From: Labilithrix sp.
GTDB lineage: Bacteria > Myxococcota_A > Polyangia > Polyangiales > Polyangiaceae
Assembly (NCBI GenBank): GCA_019637105.1
Contig: JAHBWF010000036.1
Coordinates: 1-55,855, forward strand
DNA length: 55,855 bases
Direction of reading: 5' to 3'
Shown: piece after piece, positions 16,755 through 27,278 of the stretch
How positions within the stretch are numbered: the first letter of the stretch is position 1
Layout: the number at the start of each line of letters is the position of its first letter
Notes under the pieces: model-generated
Databases searched by the model: none
The model's input: only the letters and a program-made list of their open reading frames with translations
Told to the model about the DNA's origin: nothing
Made by a program: the position numbers and the translations under genes

Positions 16755-17369
16755 CTAGAAGAAGCCGGCCTTGACGAACAGCCCCGCGGCCGGTCCGGAC
16801 AGGTGCGCGGCGGTGAGACCGTCGAGCTCGAACGCGGAGACGAAGCGGTACGAGCCCCGGGCGCCGAAGCGGAGCGCGCGGATCGACGGCAGCTCGATCT
16901 CGAGCTCGATCTTCGGCTCGAGCAGCCAGATGAGCTCGCCGTTCGAGGCGCCTCCCCGGACGGCGCTCACGCCCCCGGCGCCGAACGTGAGCGCGGGGAC
17001 GAGGTGCACGCGCTCGTCCTTGAAGAGCACGGTCCCCATCTGCGCGACCCCGTAGCCGAGGTGCACCTGCGTCGCTCCGCCTGCCGTTCGGAGCGACGCG
17101 GGCTCCACCGAGCCGGCGAGGCCGTGGCCCGCGACGCCGAAGACGTAGTCGCCGGCGACCAGGCCGAGCTCGGGGCCGACCAGGACGCCGGCGCTCCCGC
17201 CGACGGTCGTGACGCTGGACCCTGCGCCGACGTACAGGCCGCGGAGGCGCTCGTCGACCGCGGGCGCGCGCTCGGCGGCGAGCGCCGGCGTCGCGGCGGT
17301 CACGGTGACGAGGATGAGCCCGAGGACGATCCTCGCGAGCGCGCGGGGCATGCCGGCCGCCGGATGCAT
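16755..17369 (-). CDS. Predicted small outer-membrane beta-barrel protein
   Basis: 204 residues with a signal peptide (LARIVLGLILVTVTAATPALA) followed by alternating glycine/aromatic beta-strand patterns (LYVGAGSSVTTVGGSAGVL, YRFVSAFELDGLTAAHL) and ending in Phe-Phe, as outer-membrane barrels do. No named family is recognised. ATG 17369 and ATG 17351 are both possible starts; both keep the signal peptide. It is divergent from the glycosyltransferase, with 90 bases between starts. Confidence 0.65.
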   Translation of the reverse strand: MHPAAGMPRALARIVLGLILVTVTAATPALAAERAPAVDERLRGLYVGAGSSVTTVGGSAGVLVGPELGLVAGDYVFGVAGHGLAGSVEPASLRTAGGATQVHLGYGVAQMGTVLFKDERVHLVPALTFGAGGVSAVRGGASNGELIWLLEPKIELEIELPSIRALRFGARGSYRFVSAFELDGLTAAHLSGPAAGLFVKAGFF

Positions 17370-17459
17370 CGCTCGAGCCAGCTCCCGCGCCCGCGCGCCG
17401 GGGGCGGCGGCGAGCTCGACGGCGCGGCGGAGGGCACGCCGCTCGCAGCGGAGCGCGGC

Positions 17460-18911
17460 GTGTTCCAGGTCCACGTGCCCGCGCGCGCGCTCAGCCCGTT
17501 CGTCGACCTCGTCGGCGTGGAGCGCGTCGAGGCCGTCGCGCGTGAAGCGGAGGTCGTGCGTGCGGCGATCGGCCCCCACACGGTCTGGAACGTCAACTCG
17601 ACGGCGGCCGGCGGCGGTGTCTCCGAGATCCTCCGCTCGCTCTTGAGGTACGCGCGGGGCCTCGGGGTGGAGGTCGGGTGGCTCGTCGTCGAAGGTCCGC
17701 CGGAGTTCTTCGCGATCACGAAGCGCCTCCATAACGCGCTCCACGACAACGCCGGGGACGGATCGCGCCTCGGCCCCCGGGAGGCCGCGCTCTACGAGCG
17801 CGTGCTGGCGCAGAACTTCGCCGACATCGAGCGCCTCGTCCGGCCGGGCGACGCCGTCGTCTGCCACGATCCGCAGACCGCCGGCCTGGTCCCGCACCTT
17901 CGCCGGCTGGGGGAGCACGTCGTCTGGCGGTGTCACATCGGGCACGAGGGGCCCGGGATCGAGGCCGACGCGGGCTGGGCCTTCCTCCGCAAGTACCTCG
18001 AAGAGGTGCCCATCGCCGTCTTCACGCGCTCGGCGTACGTCCCGAGCTGGCTGTCGTGCGCCCGCGCCGTGACCATCCCGCCGAACATCGATCCGTTCTC
18101 CGTGAAGAACCAGTGGATGTCGGAGCCCTCGACGCGCGCGATCCTCGTCACCGCCGGCCTGGTCGAGGGCGGCGGCGACGCGTGCTGCTCCGTCTACGTC
18201 CGCGAGGACGGCGCGACGGAGGAGGTCACGCACGCCGCCGAGATCGTCCGCGAGGGCGGGCCTCCGGCCTGGACCACGCCGCTCGTCGTGCAGGTCTCGC
18301 GCTGGGACCGGATGAAGGACCACGTCGGGCTGCTCGCCGGGTTCGCTCGGCTCCTCGAGCAGGGCCCCGATTTCGGCGCGGAGCTCGTGCTCGCGGGCCC
18401 CGCGCAGCGGGGCGTCGCCGACGATCCCGAGGGCCCGGAGGTCCTCGGCGAGGTGACGCGAGCGTGGCGGGCCCTGCCGGAGGGCGTGCGCCGGCGCGTT
18501 CATCTCGCGGAGCTGCCGATGGTCGACGTCGACGAGAACGCGGCGATCGTGAACGCCCTCCAGCGCCACGCGGCGGTGGTCGTCCAGAAGAGCCTGCGCG
18601 AAGGGTTCGGCCTCACCGTGACCGAGGCGATGTGGAAGCGCCGGCCGATCGTCGCGAGCGCGGTCGGCGGGATCCAGGACCAGCTCCGCGACGGCGTCGA
18701 GGGCCTGCTCGTGCGCGATCCCACGGATCCCGGCGAGACGGCGGACGCGATCCGCCGCGTCCTCGCGTCGCCGCCGCTCGCGGCGCGCCTCGCGGACGCC
18801 GCGTACGAGCGCGTCCGCGAGCGGTACCTCAGCCTCTCGGCCCTCCAGCGTTGGGGGGCGCTGGCGCAGCTCCTCTACGTCGGAGCGCCGCCCGATCGGC
18901 GGAGCGCCTGA
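17460..18911 (+). CDS. GT4 glycosyltransferase, trehalose synthase (TreT)-like
   Basis: 483 residues with a GT-B fold. The N-terminal domain has the TreT-type opening VWNVNSTAAGGGVSEILRS and VVCHDPQTAGLVPHL. The C-terminal domain has VVQVSRWDRMKDH, the E-x7-E motif SLREGFGLTVTEAMWKRRP and ASAVGGIQDQL. This combination matches trehalose glycosyltransferring synthase, which joins an NDP-glucose donor to glucose; the substrate is inferred from similarity. The GTG start is placed at 17460 because upstream sequence is not protein-like and GGAG lies six bases before it. Confidence 0.85.
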   Translation: MFQVHVPARALSPFVDLVGVERVEAVAREAEVVRAAIGPHTVWNVNSTAAGGGVSEILRSLLRYARGLGVEVGWLVVEGPPEFFAITKRLHNALHDNAGDGSRLGPREAALYERVLAQNFADIERLVRPGDAVVCHDPQTAGLVPHLRRLGEHVVWRCHIGHEGPGIEADAGWAFLRKYLEEVPIAVFTRSAYVPSWLSCARAVTIPPNIDPFSVKNQWMSEPSTRAILVTAGLVEGGGDACCSVYVREDGATEEVTHAAEIVREGGPPAWTTPLVVQVSRWDRMKDHVGLLAGFARLLEQGPDFGAELVLAGPAQRGVADDPEGPEVLGEVTRAWRALPEGVRRRVHLAELPMVDVDENAAIVNALQRHAAVVVQKSLREGFGLTVTEAMWKRRPIVASAVGGIQDQLRDGVEGLLVRDPTDPGETADAIRRVLASPPLAARLADAAYERVRERYLSLSALQRWGALAQLLYVGAPPDRRSA

Positions 18912-19087
18912 CCGAGCGTGGGGCCGCAGCTCCTGCGTCCTCGCGCAATCCGTGCGCGCCATCCGGGGTCCCGGCGCCCGCCTCCGCGGACCGGCGCGCT
19001 CCTCACGGGTCGTCCCGACGAGCGCCCGCCCCGACGAAGGCGCGCGCCGCCGCCGCGTACGATCCGCCCGCGCCGGTCGTGATCGCG

Positions 19088-19103
19088 TGGCATGGCGGCT
19101 GCA
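19088..19103 (+). promoter_or_regulatory. Candidate sigma-54 promoter for the globin-kinase/NtrC operon
   Basis: TGGCATG-N4-CTGCA places GG at -24 and GC at -12 with correct spacing relative to the consensus TGGCACG-N4-TTGCW. Transcription would start near 19114, giving a leader of about 39 bases before the ATG at 19153. The downstream operon encodes an NtrC-type activator, so autoregulation is plausible. Apart from this, I see nothing in the 241 bases between 18912 and 19152. Confidence 0.45.
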
Positions 19104-19152
19104 ACGCCGCGCGAGGCGCCCGAGCGTGACGCTCCTCTACTATGCTCGCGGT

Positions 19153-20723
19153 ATGGAATCACGGGGCGACGAGTTGAAGCGGTACGTCCGCTTCACCGAC
19201 GAAGACGCGACGTTGCTCGCGTCGTTCGCGGTCCACGCCGCGCCTCACTTCCGGCGGATCGCGCAGGAGTTCTACGAGCGCGTCCGCGAGCACGAGGAGG
19301 CGCACGCGGTCTTCAGCAGCGAAGACCAGATCGCGCGCCTGCAGGGCTCGATGGTCCGCTGGCTCGAAGGCGTCTTCGGCGGCGTCTACGACGACGCGTA
19401 CTTCCAGAAGACCGAGCAGATCGGCCGCGTCCACGTCAGGGTCGGCCTGCCGCAGCGCTACATGCTGTCGGCGATGGCGCTGATCCGCTCGTCGCTCACG
19501 GCCGTGATCGACGAGAAGGCCGACGACGCCGCGCGCGTCGGCGACGCCCTCTCGCGGCTCCTCGACGTCGAGCTCGCGGTGATGCTCGAGAGCTACCGGA
19601 CCGACCTCGTGTCCCGCGTCGAGCGGGCGGCGCGGCGGGAGACGACCCACCCGCGACGCGCGGAGAAGAGCCTCGAGCACTACGTGCAGGCGGTGGAGCT
19701 CGCGCCGCTGCTCGTCATCGGCCTCGACGCCGCGGGGGGAGTGACGCTCTTCAATCGCGAGGCCGAGCGGCTGACGGGGTACGCGCGCGACGAGGTGCTG
19801 GGCCAGCCCTTCGTCGAGCTCTTCGTCCCCGAGGAGCTCCGCGCGTCCGACGGAGCGAGGCTCGCCTCCGCGTCGGCCGAGACGACCGCCGAGCTCCCCC
19901 TCGTCGCGCGCTCGGGGAAGGTCCGCGAGGTGCGGTGGCAGGTCGCTCCCGTCGCGGACGGCGACGAGGGCGGAGCCGCGCGGTTCTTGATCGGCGGCGA
20001 CGTCACCGAGGAGCGCATCGCGCGCGAGCGCCAGCAGCAGGTCAAGCGCCTCGCCGCCGTCGGCACGCTCGCCGCGGGGCTGGCGCACGAGATCCGCAAC
20101 CCGCTGAACGGCGCGCGGCTCCACGTCTCGTTCCTCGAGCGCGCCCTCGCGCGCGAGGGGGGCTCCGCCGAGGCGCTCGAGGCCGTGCACGTCGTCGGCG
20201 ACGAGATCCAGCGCCTCGCGCGCCTCGTGACCGAGTTCCTCGATTTCGCGCGGCCCCAGCGCCTCGTCTGCGCGCAGGTCGACGCGCGAGCGCTCTCGGA
20301 GCGCGCGATCCAGCTCGTCGACGCCGCGGCCCGCGCCGGTCACGTGACGATCGGGGTGGACTTCCCCGCGCGCCCGCTCACGTTCGACGGCGACGCGCAG
20401 CGGCTGGAGCAGGTGCTGCTGAACCTGCTCCAGAACGCGGTCGAGGCGCTGGTCCCGAAGGGCGGCGGGACGGTCACGGTCCGCGCGCGCCGCGAGCCCC
20501 GCCACGTCTGGATCGAGATCGAGGACGACGGGCCGGGCGTCCCGCCGGGGGATCCGTCGATCTTCGACGCGTTCTACTCGACGAAGCCGACCGGCACCGG
20601 GCTCGGGCTCGCGATCGTCCATCGTATCGTGACCGATCACGGAGGTAACATCGACGTCGACAGCCACCCCGGTCGGACCCGGTTCCGGGTCACGCTGCCG
20701 TTGGAGAGACGAGAGGCAGAGGT

Positions 20724-20727
<4 letters not shown>
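19153..20727 (+). CDS. Globin-coupled PAS histidine kinase
   Basis: 524 residues, soluble. Residues about 10-160 form a protoglobin-type sensor globin with the proximal His94 in [16 protein letters not shown], so it probably binds haem and senses oxygen, NO or CO. Residues about 180-295 are a PAS domain ([20 protein letters not shown]). The HisKA box [15 protein letters not shown] has His312, and the ATPase domain has [19 protein letters not shown] and [12 protein letters not shown]. The gene overlaps the NtrC-type regulator by four bases (ATGA). ATG 19153 is the only start that precedes the globin fold closely. Confidence 0.93.
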
Positions 20728-22091
<1,364 letters not shown>

Positions 22092-22168
22092 CGCGCACGC
22101 CTTGCGCGGGCGCGCCGGCGGGGCCGCGTTTCGCCGCGCGCGGGCGCGCCGACCCGACGAGCCCGTGT

Positions 22169-23848
22169 ATGGCACGCGCGATGCTCGTCCTTCCGTCGAT
22201 GGTCGCCGCACCGACACCGACGCACGAAGAGGTCTGGACCGTCCGCCGACGAATGGTGGACGACCTGCTCGCGGAGCTCCGCGATCGCGCCCGTCGCGCG
22301 CGCGATCGGCGCGACGTGAAGCTGATCGAGACCCACATCTCGTGGGTGTTGCTCGGGCCGGAGGTCTACAAGATCAAGAAGCCCGTGACGCTGCCGTTCC
22401 TCGACTTCGCGTCCTTCGAGGTGCGCGAGCGCGCGTGCCGGGCGGAGGTCCGCGTCAACCGCAGGCTCGCGCCGCGCACGTACCTCGGCGTCGTCCCGAT
22501 CCGGCGTCGCTCCGACGGTCGCTTCACGCTGCAGAGCGGGGGCGGCGCGATCGTCGAGTGGGCGGTCCAGATGACCCGCCTCGACGAGGCGCGCCGCGCG
22601 GACGCGCTCCTCGAGGCGGGGAAGCTGCGCCGCGAGCAGATCGACGCGCTGGCGCAGGCGATCGCGCGCTTCCACGCCGACGCGGCGGGCGGGCCGCGCG
22701 TGGCGCGCGGCGGTCTCCCCGAGCTCGTCGAGCGCAACGTCCGCGACAATTTCGACGCGCTCCGCGGCGCGGGCGGCGCGTTCGTCCCCGAGGAGGCGCT
22801 GGCCGAGATCGAGCGCTGGCAGCTCGCGTTCGTGCGCCGGCACCGCGACGTCTTCGAGGAGCGCATGCTCGCGGGCGCCGTCCGCGACGGGCACGGCGAC
22901 CTCCGGCTCGAGCACGTCTTCCTCCACGCCGCCGACCTCGACTTCGAGGTGATCGACGGGATCGAGTTCGACGAGCGCTATCGGTTCGCGGACGTCTGCG
23001 CCGACGTCGCGTTCCTGGCGATGGACCTCGCCCGGCTCGGACGGGTCGACCTCGCCGAGCGCTTCGTCGCGACGTACGCGCGCGCGGCGAACGACTTCGA
23101 CCTGTACCGCGTCCTCGACTTCTACGAGAGCTACCGCGCCTGCGTCCGCGCCAAGATCGCCGCCTCGGCCGCGGCGAAGGCCGGCGCCCCCGAGCCCGTC
23201 GCCGCGGCCGCGCGCGCGGAGGCGCGGCGCTACCTCCTGCTCGCTCAAGCGGCGCGGCGGCGGAGCCTGCTCGAGCCGGCGCTCGTCGCCGTGGCCGGCG
23301 GCATCGCGTCGGGGAAGAGCACGCTCGCGGAGCGCCTCGGCGAGGCGCTGAGCGCCCCGGTGGTCGACGCGGACCGCACGCGAAAGTACATGATCGGACT
23401 CGCCCCGACGGCCCACGCCGCCGCCCGAGCGTGGGAGGGCGCGTACGACCGCGCGTTCAGCGCGCGCGTCTACGCCGAGGTCCTGCGGCGCGCCGAGAGC
23501 GTCCTCGCGTCCGGCAGGCCGGTGATCGTCGACGCGTCGTTCCGCAGCGTCGAGGCGCGCGCCGCGGCGCGCGCGATCGCCGAGAAGCACGGCGTCCCCT
23601 TCAGGCTGATCGAGTGCGTGGCGCCCGTCGAGCTCTGCCGCGCTCGACTGGAGGCGCGGCAGCGCTCGAAGGCGCACGTCTCGGACGCGACTCCGGAGAT
23701 CCTCGACGCCTTCGTCGCCGGCTACGAGCCCATCGTCGAGATCGATCCGGCGGAGCACGTCCGCGTCGACACCTCGGCCTCGGTCGAGGACGCGCTCACG
23801 CAGGCGACGCGCGCGATCGCGACGTGGCCGCGAGGCTTCGTCGCCTGA
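22169..23848 (+). CDS. Bifunctional aminoglycoside-phosphotransferase-like / P-loop kinase protein
   Basis: Up to 559 residues. The N-terminal half begins with the family motif LIETHISWVLL and KIKKPVTLPFLDF and carries the kinase catalytic motif GHGDLRLEHVF with a later Asp in VIDGIEFDERYRFADV. The C-terminal third is a P-loop kinase-like domain with GGIASGKSTLAERL and an AAA-type nucleotide fold. Homologues with this two-part plan are known but their substrate is not. ATG 22253 (MVDDLLAEL) fits homologues better than ATG 22169, particularly if the sigma-54 site at 22170 is used. It follows the NtrC gene on the same strand. Confidence 0.85.
   Translation: MARAMLVLPSMVAAPTPTHEEVWTVRRRMVDDLLAELRDRARRARDRRDVKLIETHISWVLLGPEVYKIKKPVTLPFLDFASFEVRERACRAEVRVNRRLAPRTYLGVVPIRRRSDGRFTLQSGGGAIVEWAVQMTRLDEARRADALLEAGKLRREQIDALAQAIARFHADAAGGPRVARGGLPELVERNVRDNFDALRGAGGAFVPEEALAEIERWQLAFVRRHRDVFEERMLAGAVRDGHGDLRLEHVFLHAADLDFEVIDGIEFDERYRFADVCADVAFLAMDLARLGRVDLAERFVATYARAANDFDLYRVLDFYESYRACVRAKIAASAAAKAGAPEPVAAAARAEARRYLLLAQAARRRSLLEPALVAVAGGIASGKSTLAERLGEALSAPVVDADRTRKYMIGLAPTAHAAARAWEGAYDRAFSARVYAEVLRRAESVLASGRPVIVDASFRSVEARAAARAIAEKHGVPFRLIECVAPVELCRARLEARQRSKAHVSDATPEILDAFVAGYEPIVEIDPAEHVRVDTSASVEDALTQATRAIATWPRGFVA
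22170..22185 (+). promoter_or_regulatory. Candidate sigma-54 promoter before the phosphotransferase/ATPase gene
   Basis: TGGCACG-N4-ATGC matches the sigma-54 consensus TGGCACG-N4-TTGC except for one base. It lies 78 bases after the NtrC gene stop. It covers the first codons of the longest version of the downstream gene; if it is a real promoter, translation must begin later, for example at ATG 22253, and the leader would be about 55 bases. Confidence 0.45.
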
Positions 23849-23906
23849 GCGCGGCCGGCGCTCGGGCGGAGCGAGAGGAACGCCGCGTGCATCGGCCTCG
23901 CGCGCG

Positions 23907-24902
23907 ATGAAGCGAATGGTCCTCGACGCACCGAGCCCGGCCAGCGCGACGCCGCTCCGCCTGGAGGAAGCCCCCGATCCGACGCCCGGCGAGGACGAGC
24001 TCGTGATCGCCGTGCGAGCGTGCGCGGTCTGTCGGACAGACCTCCAGCTCGTCTCGGGGGACCTCCCCGCGCGACGCCTCCCGATCGTCCCCGGTCATCA
24101 GATCGTCGGTGAGGTCGCCGCCGTGGGCTCCGGCGTCTCGACGTGGTCGGTGGGCGATCGCGTCGCCGCGGGGTGGCTGAGCTCGGCGTGCGGGGCGTGC
24201 GTCCACTGCCTCGCCGGGAGGGAGAACCTCTGCGAGCGCGCCCGCTTCACCGGCTGGGACGTCGACGGGGGGTACGCGACCCGCGCCGTCGTCAAGGCGG
24301 GCTTCGCGTTCGCGGTCCCGGCCGGGTTCGACGCGATCGACGCCGCGCCGCTGCTCTGCGGCGGAGTCATCGGCTACCGCGCGCTCGGGAGGGCCGGCGT
24401 CCGACCGGGGATGCGCGTCGGGCTCTACGGCTTCGGCGCGTCGGCGCTGCTCGCGATGCAGGTCGCGCGGCACCGGGGGTGCCGCGTGTTCGTCGCGACG
24501 CGCTCGACCGTCGAGCAGGCCCGCGCGAGAGAGATGGGCGCCGTCTGGGCCGGCGCCTACGACGACGAGCCGCCGGAGCCGCTCGACGCCGTCGTGACGT
24601 TCGCGCCGGCGGGCGACGTCGTCGTCGCGGCGCTCCGCAGGACCGCGCGCGGAGGGACCGTGGCGATCAACGCGATCCACCTCGATCGCGTGCCGGCGTT
24701 CTCGTACGACCTCCTCTGGTGGGAGCGGAGCCTCGTCAGCGTCTCGAACTACACGCGCCAGGACGCCTCCGAGCTGCTCGACCTGGCGGCGCGGCTGCCG
24801 CTGCGGACGCGCTTCGAGCGGCACCCGCTCGAGCGCGCGAACGAGGCGCTCCTCCGCCTGCGCGACGGCCTCGTCGACGGCTCGGCGGTCCTCGTCATGT
24901 AG
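23907..24902 (+). CDS. Zinc-dependent alcohol dehydrogenase
   Basis: 331 residues of the medium-chain dehydrogenase family. The catalytic-zinc region is CAVCRTDLQLVSGD and PGHQIVGEV, the structural-zinc cysteines are in CGACVHCLAGRENLC, and the Rossmann motif is GLYGFGASALLAMQ. It resembles the AdhA/YogA-like alcohol dehydrogenases that oxidise short alcohols or reduce aldehydes with NAD(P). The gene lies 58 bases after the phosphotransferase/ATPase gene and converges with the stress-protein gene. Confidence 0.92.
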   Translation: MKRMVLDAPSPASATPLRLEEAPDPTPGEDELVIAVRACAVCRTDLQLVSGDLPARRLPIVPGHQIVGEVAAVGSGVSTWSVGDRVAAGWLSSACGACVHCLAGRENLCERARFTGWDVDGGYATRAVVKAGFAFAVPAGFDAIDAAPLLCGGVIGYRALGRAGVRPGMRVGLYGFGASALLAMQVARHRGCRVFVATRSTVEQARAREMGAVWAGAYDDEPPEPLDAVVTFAPAGDVVVAALRRTARGGTVAINAIHLDRVPAFSYDLLWWERSLVSVSNYTRQDASELLDLAARLPLRTRFERHPLERANEALLRLRDGLVDGSAVLVM

Positions 24903-24930
24903 CGGCCCCGGCCGTCACGGCGACGGCCCT

Positions 24931-24961
24931 CGCGCCGCGTGTCCCCGGGACGCGTGGCGCG
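24931..24961. terminator. Hairpin between convergent genes
   Basis: A 14-base left arm at 24931-24944 pairs with 24948-24961 in 12 Watson-Crick pairs and two wobble or mismatched positions, with a three-base loop. It lies between the stop codons of the alcohol dehydrogenase and the universal stress protein. No T-run is obvious on either side, so it is a candidate two-way terminator only. Confidence 0.45.
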
Positions 24962-24996
24962 CGCTGTCGGACGCCGCGCGTCGCCGGAGCGTCGGC

Positions 24997-25419
24997 TCAG
25001 CGCACGACGAGGACCGAGCGGTCCGCGTGGTTGACGACCTTCGCCGCGGTCGTCCCGAGGAGGCGGTCGATGCCGCCGTAGCCGTGCGAGCCGATGACGA
25101 TCAGGTCGACGCCGCGCGCGGTCGCCTCGGCGCAGATCGCGTTCCAGGGAGTGCCCACCCGGACCTCGACCCCCGCGAGGAGCTCCGGCGGGACGTCCGC
25201 GCGGAAGCTCTCGAGGCTCGTCCTGGCGGACTCGACGAGCTTGTCCACCAGGGTGTTCGGGCTGACGCCGATGATGTCGTCGTGCGCGAGCTCCGGCGGC
25301 AGGCCGACGCTGCGGAAGAGGATGAGGCGGGCGCTGGTGCGCCGCGCCAGATCGACCGCCGTGGACAGGACGTGCGGCGCGCGCGGGGAGGTGTCGAGGC
25401 AGGTGAGGATGGTCTTCAT
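24997..25419 (-). CDS. Universal stress protein (UspA family)
   Basis: 140 residues with the UspA fold: N-terminal TILTCLDTSPRAPHVLSTAV and the ATP-binding signature G-x2-G-x9-G-[ST] in GSHGYGGIDRLLGTTAAKVV. Such proteins bind ATP and are induced by energy or oxygen stress. It is followed in reverse order by a CBS-domain gene (25445-25879) that is transcribed first, so the two probably form an operon. A second UspA gene lies at 26065. Confidence 0.93.
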   Translation of the reverse strand: MKTILTCLDTSPRAPHVLSTAVDLARRTSARLILFRSVGLPPELAHDDIIGVSPNTLVDKLVESARTSLESFRADVPPELLAGVEVRVGTPWNAICAEATARGVDLIVIGSHGYGGIDRLLGTTAAKVVNHADRSVLVVR

Positions 25420-25444
25420 GGTCGTCTCGTGTCGGGGGAGCGGC

Positions 25445-25879
25445 TCAAGCGAGGGCCTCGGCCAGGTGACGGAGCGCGTCCGTCGCCGTGAATATACCGA
25501 GGAGCTGGCCGTTCTCCATCACGACGGTGCACCCGTACCGGCGCGCGGCCATGGTGCCCGCGACGTCGCGCAGGGCGTCGTCCGGATGGGCGGTGTACAC
25601 GTCGGAGGACATGGCGTCCGACACGGCGTCGATGTCGATGTCGACGCCGGCGACCGTCTCGAGGAAGAACAGGTCCCGCTCCGACAGGACCCCGACGAGC
25701 TTGCCGGCGCGCAGGACGGGGAGGTGCCGGAGTCGGTGCTCGCGCATCAACTTGTGCGCGAGCGCGAGCTTCTGGTCGCTGCCGATGGTGTGCGGCGACG
25801 GCGTCATCACCTGACGGATCTTCGTCGTCCGCGTGACGTGGCCCTGGCTGCTCGCGGTCTTCGCATGAGTGCTCATCAT
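25445..25879 (-). CDS. Two-CBS-domain protein
   Basis: 144 residues: CBS 1 about residues 20-75 (IRQVMTPSPHTIGSDQKL, LVGVLSERDLFFLE) and CBS 2 about 85-140 (VSDAMSSDVYTAHPDDALRD, LLGIFTATDALRHL). It is the third such protein in this window and lies 25 bases upstream of the stress-protein gene on the same strand. ATG 25879 (or the adjacent ATG 25876) is preferred to a longer frame because the upstream extension is low-complexity. It is divergent from the second UspA gene. Confidence 0.88.
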   Translation of the reverse strand: MMSTHAKTASSQGHVTRTTKIRQVMTPSPHTIGSDQKLALAHKLMREHRLRHLPVLRAGKLVGVLSERDLFFLETVAGVDIDIDAVSDAMSSDVYTAHPDDALRDVAGTMAARRYGCTVVMENGQLLGIFTATDALRHLAEALA

Positions 25880-26064
25880 GGCGGAGGGGGTTGCAAGACG
25901 ATGGCCACGGCGCGTCCGCGGGCTTCTCGCGAGGGCCGCCGCGCCCGCCGCGCGGATCCGGCGCGGTGTCTGCGCCGCCCCGCAAGAACTGCGTGTCGCC
26001 ACGGCGCGCGCGCCGGGCGCAGCGCCGATCGAGCTCTGGCAGGCCGCGTGCTAGGAGCGGGAGC

Positions 26065-26511
26065 ATGATCCCTCCGAAGACGATCCTGGTCCCGACCGAT
26101 TTCAGCGAGCCCGCGCGCGTGGCGTTCGACTACGCGGTGCAGCTCGCCGAGAAGCTCGGTTCGTCGGTGCACCTCGTGCACGCGTTCGAGATTCCGCTCG
26201 TGGGCTTCCCCGACGGCGTGATGACGATCTCGGCCGAGATGGCCTCGCGCATCATCGACGCCGCGCAGAAGGCGCTCGACGATCTCGTCCAGCCTTACGC
26301 GTCGCGGAAGGTCGAGATCCACACGTCGCTCGAGCAGGCGGATCCGCGAGACGCCGTGCTCGCGGTCGCCAAGCGGCTCGGCGCGGACCTCATCGTCATG
26401 GGGACCCACGGCCGTCGCGGCATCGCGCGGGCGCTGATCGGCAGCGTCGCCGAGAGCGTGGTCCGCACATCGCCGCTCCCCGTCCTTACATTGCGAGCGA
26501 ATGACACGTGA
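26065..26511 (+). CDS. Universal stress protein (UspA family)
   Basis: 148 residues: start region TILVPTDFSEPARVAFDYAV and nucleotide-binding signature GTHGRRGIARALIGSVAESV, followed by the hallmark ending PLPVLTLR. AGGAGCGGG precedes the ATG by about four bases. It is distinct from the shorter copy at 24997. The stop lies 44 bases before the hemerythrin-like gene, so they are probably co-transcribed. Confidence 0.93.
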   Translation: MIPPKTILVPTDFSEPARVAFDYAVQLAEKLGSSVHLVHAFEIPLVGFPDGVMTISAEMASRIIDAAQKALDDLVQPYASRKVEIHTSLEQADPRDAVLAVAKRLGADLIVMGTHGRRGIARALIGSVAESVVRTSPLPVLTLRANDT

Positions 26512-26555
26512 TCGAGGTTCAGCGCGCGGCGGTTCCGTTCGAGAGGAGGTGCGCC

Positions 26556-27014
26556 ATGAGCTCGATGATCTCGAAGGTCGAAGTTCGAAAGCGCATCTCC
26601 AGGGACCACGCCTTGCTCAGGGGGCTCTGCCGCGCGTTGATCGCCGTGGCGCGCGCGGCGGAGCGCGACGAGCGGCACCGCCCCGTGATCCGAGACGTGC
26701 TCGGGCAGCTCTGCGCCGAGGTCGACCGGCATTTCGAGTACGAGGAGGAGGTCATCGTCCCGCTCCTCCGCGAGGTCGACGCGTGGGGGCCCGTGCGCGT
26801 CGAGCGGCTCTACCGGGATCACGCCGAGCAGCGCAGCGTGCTCGTCGCGCTCGCCGAAGACGCCGAGGACGGCATGCGGAACGTCGAGGACCTCGCGGAC
26901 GAGATCGTCTGGTTCTTCCAGCGCTTCGAGCAGGACATGGCCGCGGAGGAGGAGCGCCTGCTCAGCGCCGAGGACCTCGGCGCCGAGCCGATCGTCGACC
27001 AGATCGACGGCTGA
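26556..27014 (+). CDS. Hemerythrin HHE-domain protein
   Basis: 152 residues, all helical. Iron-ligand candidates are in ISRDHALLRGL, DRHFEYEEEVIVPLL, YRDHAEQRSVL and the C-terminal EQDMAAEEERLL, the pattern of HHE hemerythrin-like proteins that bind a di-iron centre and respond to oxygen or NO. ATG 26556 has a strong AGGAGG six bases upstream and is preferred over an in-frame GTG at 26508. Position after a universal stress gene fits a redox stress role. Confidence 0.88.
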   Translation: MSSMISKVEVRKRISRDHALLRGLCRALIAVARAAERDERHRPVIRDVLGQLCAEVDRHFEYEEEVIVPLLREVDAWGPVRVERLYRDHAEQRSVLVALAEDAEDGMRNVEDLADEIVWFFQRFEQDMAAEEERLLSAEDLGAEPIVDQIDG

Positions 27015-27278
27015 TCAGCGCGCGTCGTCCTTCGCGTCCCGCGAGCGCAGCCGCCGCGCGAGCTGGAGGTCCCGCGCGATCGCCACGAGGTAGAGCGCGA
27101 ACGAGAGCGTGCCCAGCGCCTGGCCGAACGAGAGCGCGACGAGCACCGGCCACACCGTCGGGACGAAGACCGACGTGACCATGAAGGGGAGCGCGACGAG
27201 CCCGAGCACGCAGGCCGCGCGCACGAGGGTCTCGGTTCGGACGGCCTTCACCCTGGCCCAGGCTTCGGCGATCTTCAA
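27015..27278 (-). CDS. Small two-helix membrane protein coupled to the tetrahaem cytochrome
   Basis: 87 residues read from a TTG that overlaps the upstream cytochrome stop codon (TTGA); GTG 27251 is an alternative. Two hydrophobic helices (LVRAACVLGLVALPFMVTSV and VLVALSFGQALGTLSFALYL) are followed by a basic tail (RRLRSRDAKDD). No family is recognised. Coupling to the NapC/NirT-type gene suggests a membrane partner or stabilising subunit. The stop codon abuts the hemerythrin gene stop on the other strand. Confidence 0.6.
   Translation of the reverse strand: MKIAEAWARVKAVRTETLVRAACVLGLVALPFMVTSVFVPTVWPVLVALSFGQALGTLSFALYLVAIARDLQLARRLRSRDAKDDAR

Noticed and set aside
26037-26052. Sigma-54-like pattern before the UspA gene at 26065
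   Set aside because: The predicted start falls within two bases of the ATG and beyond the ribosome site, so it cannot serve this gene.
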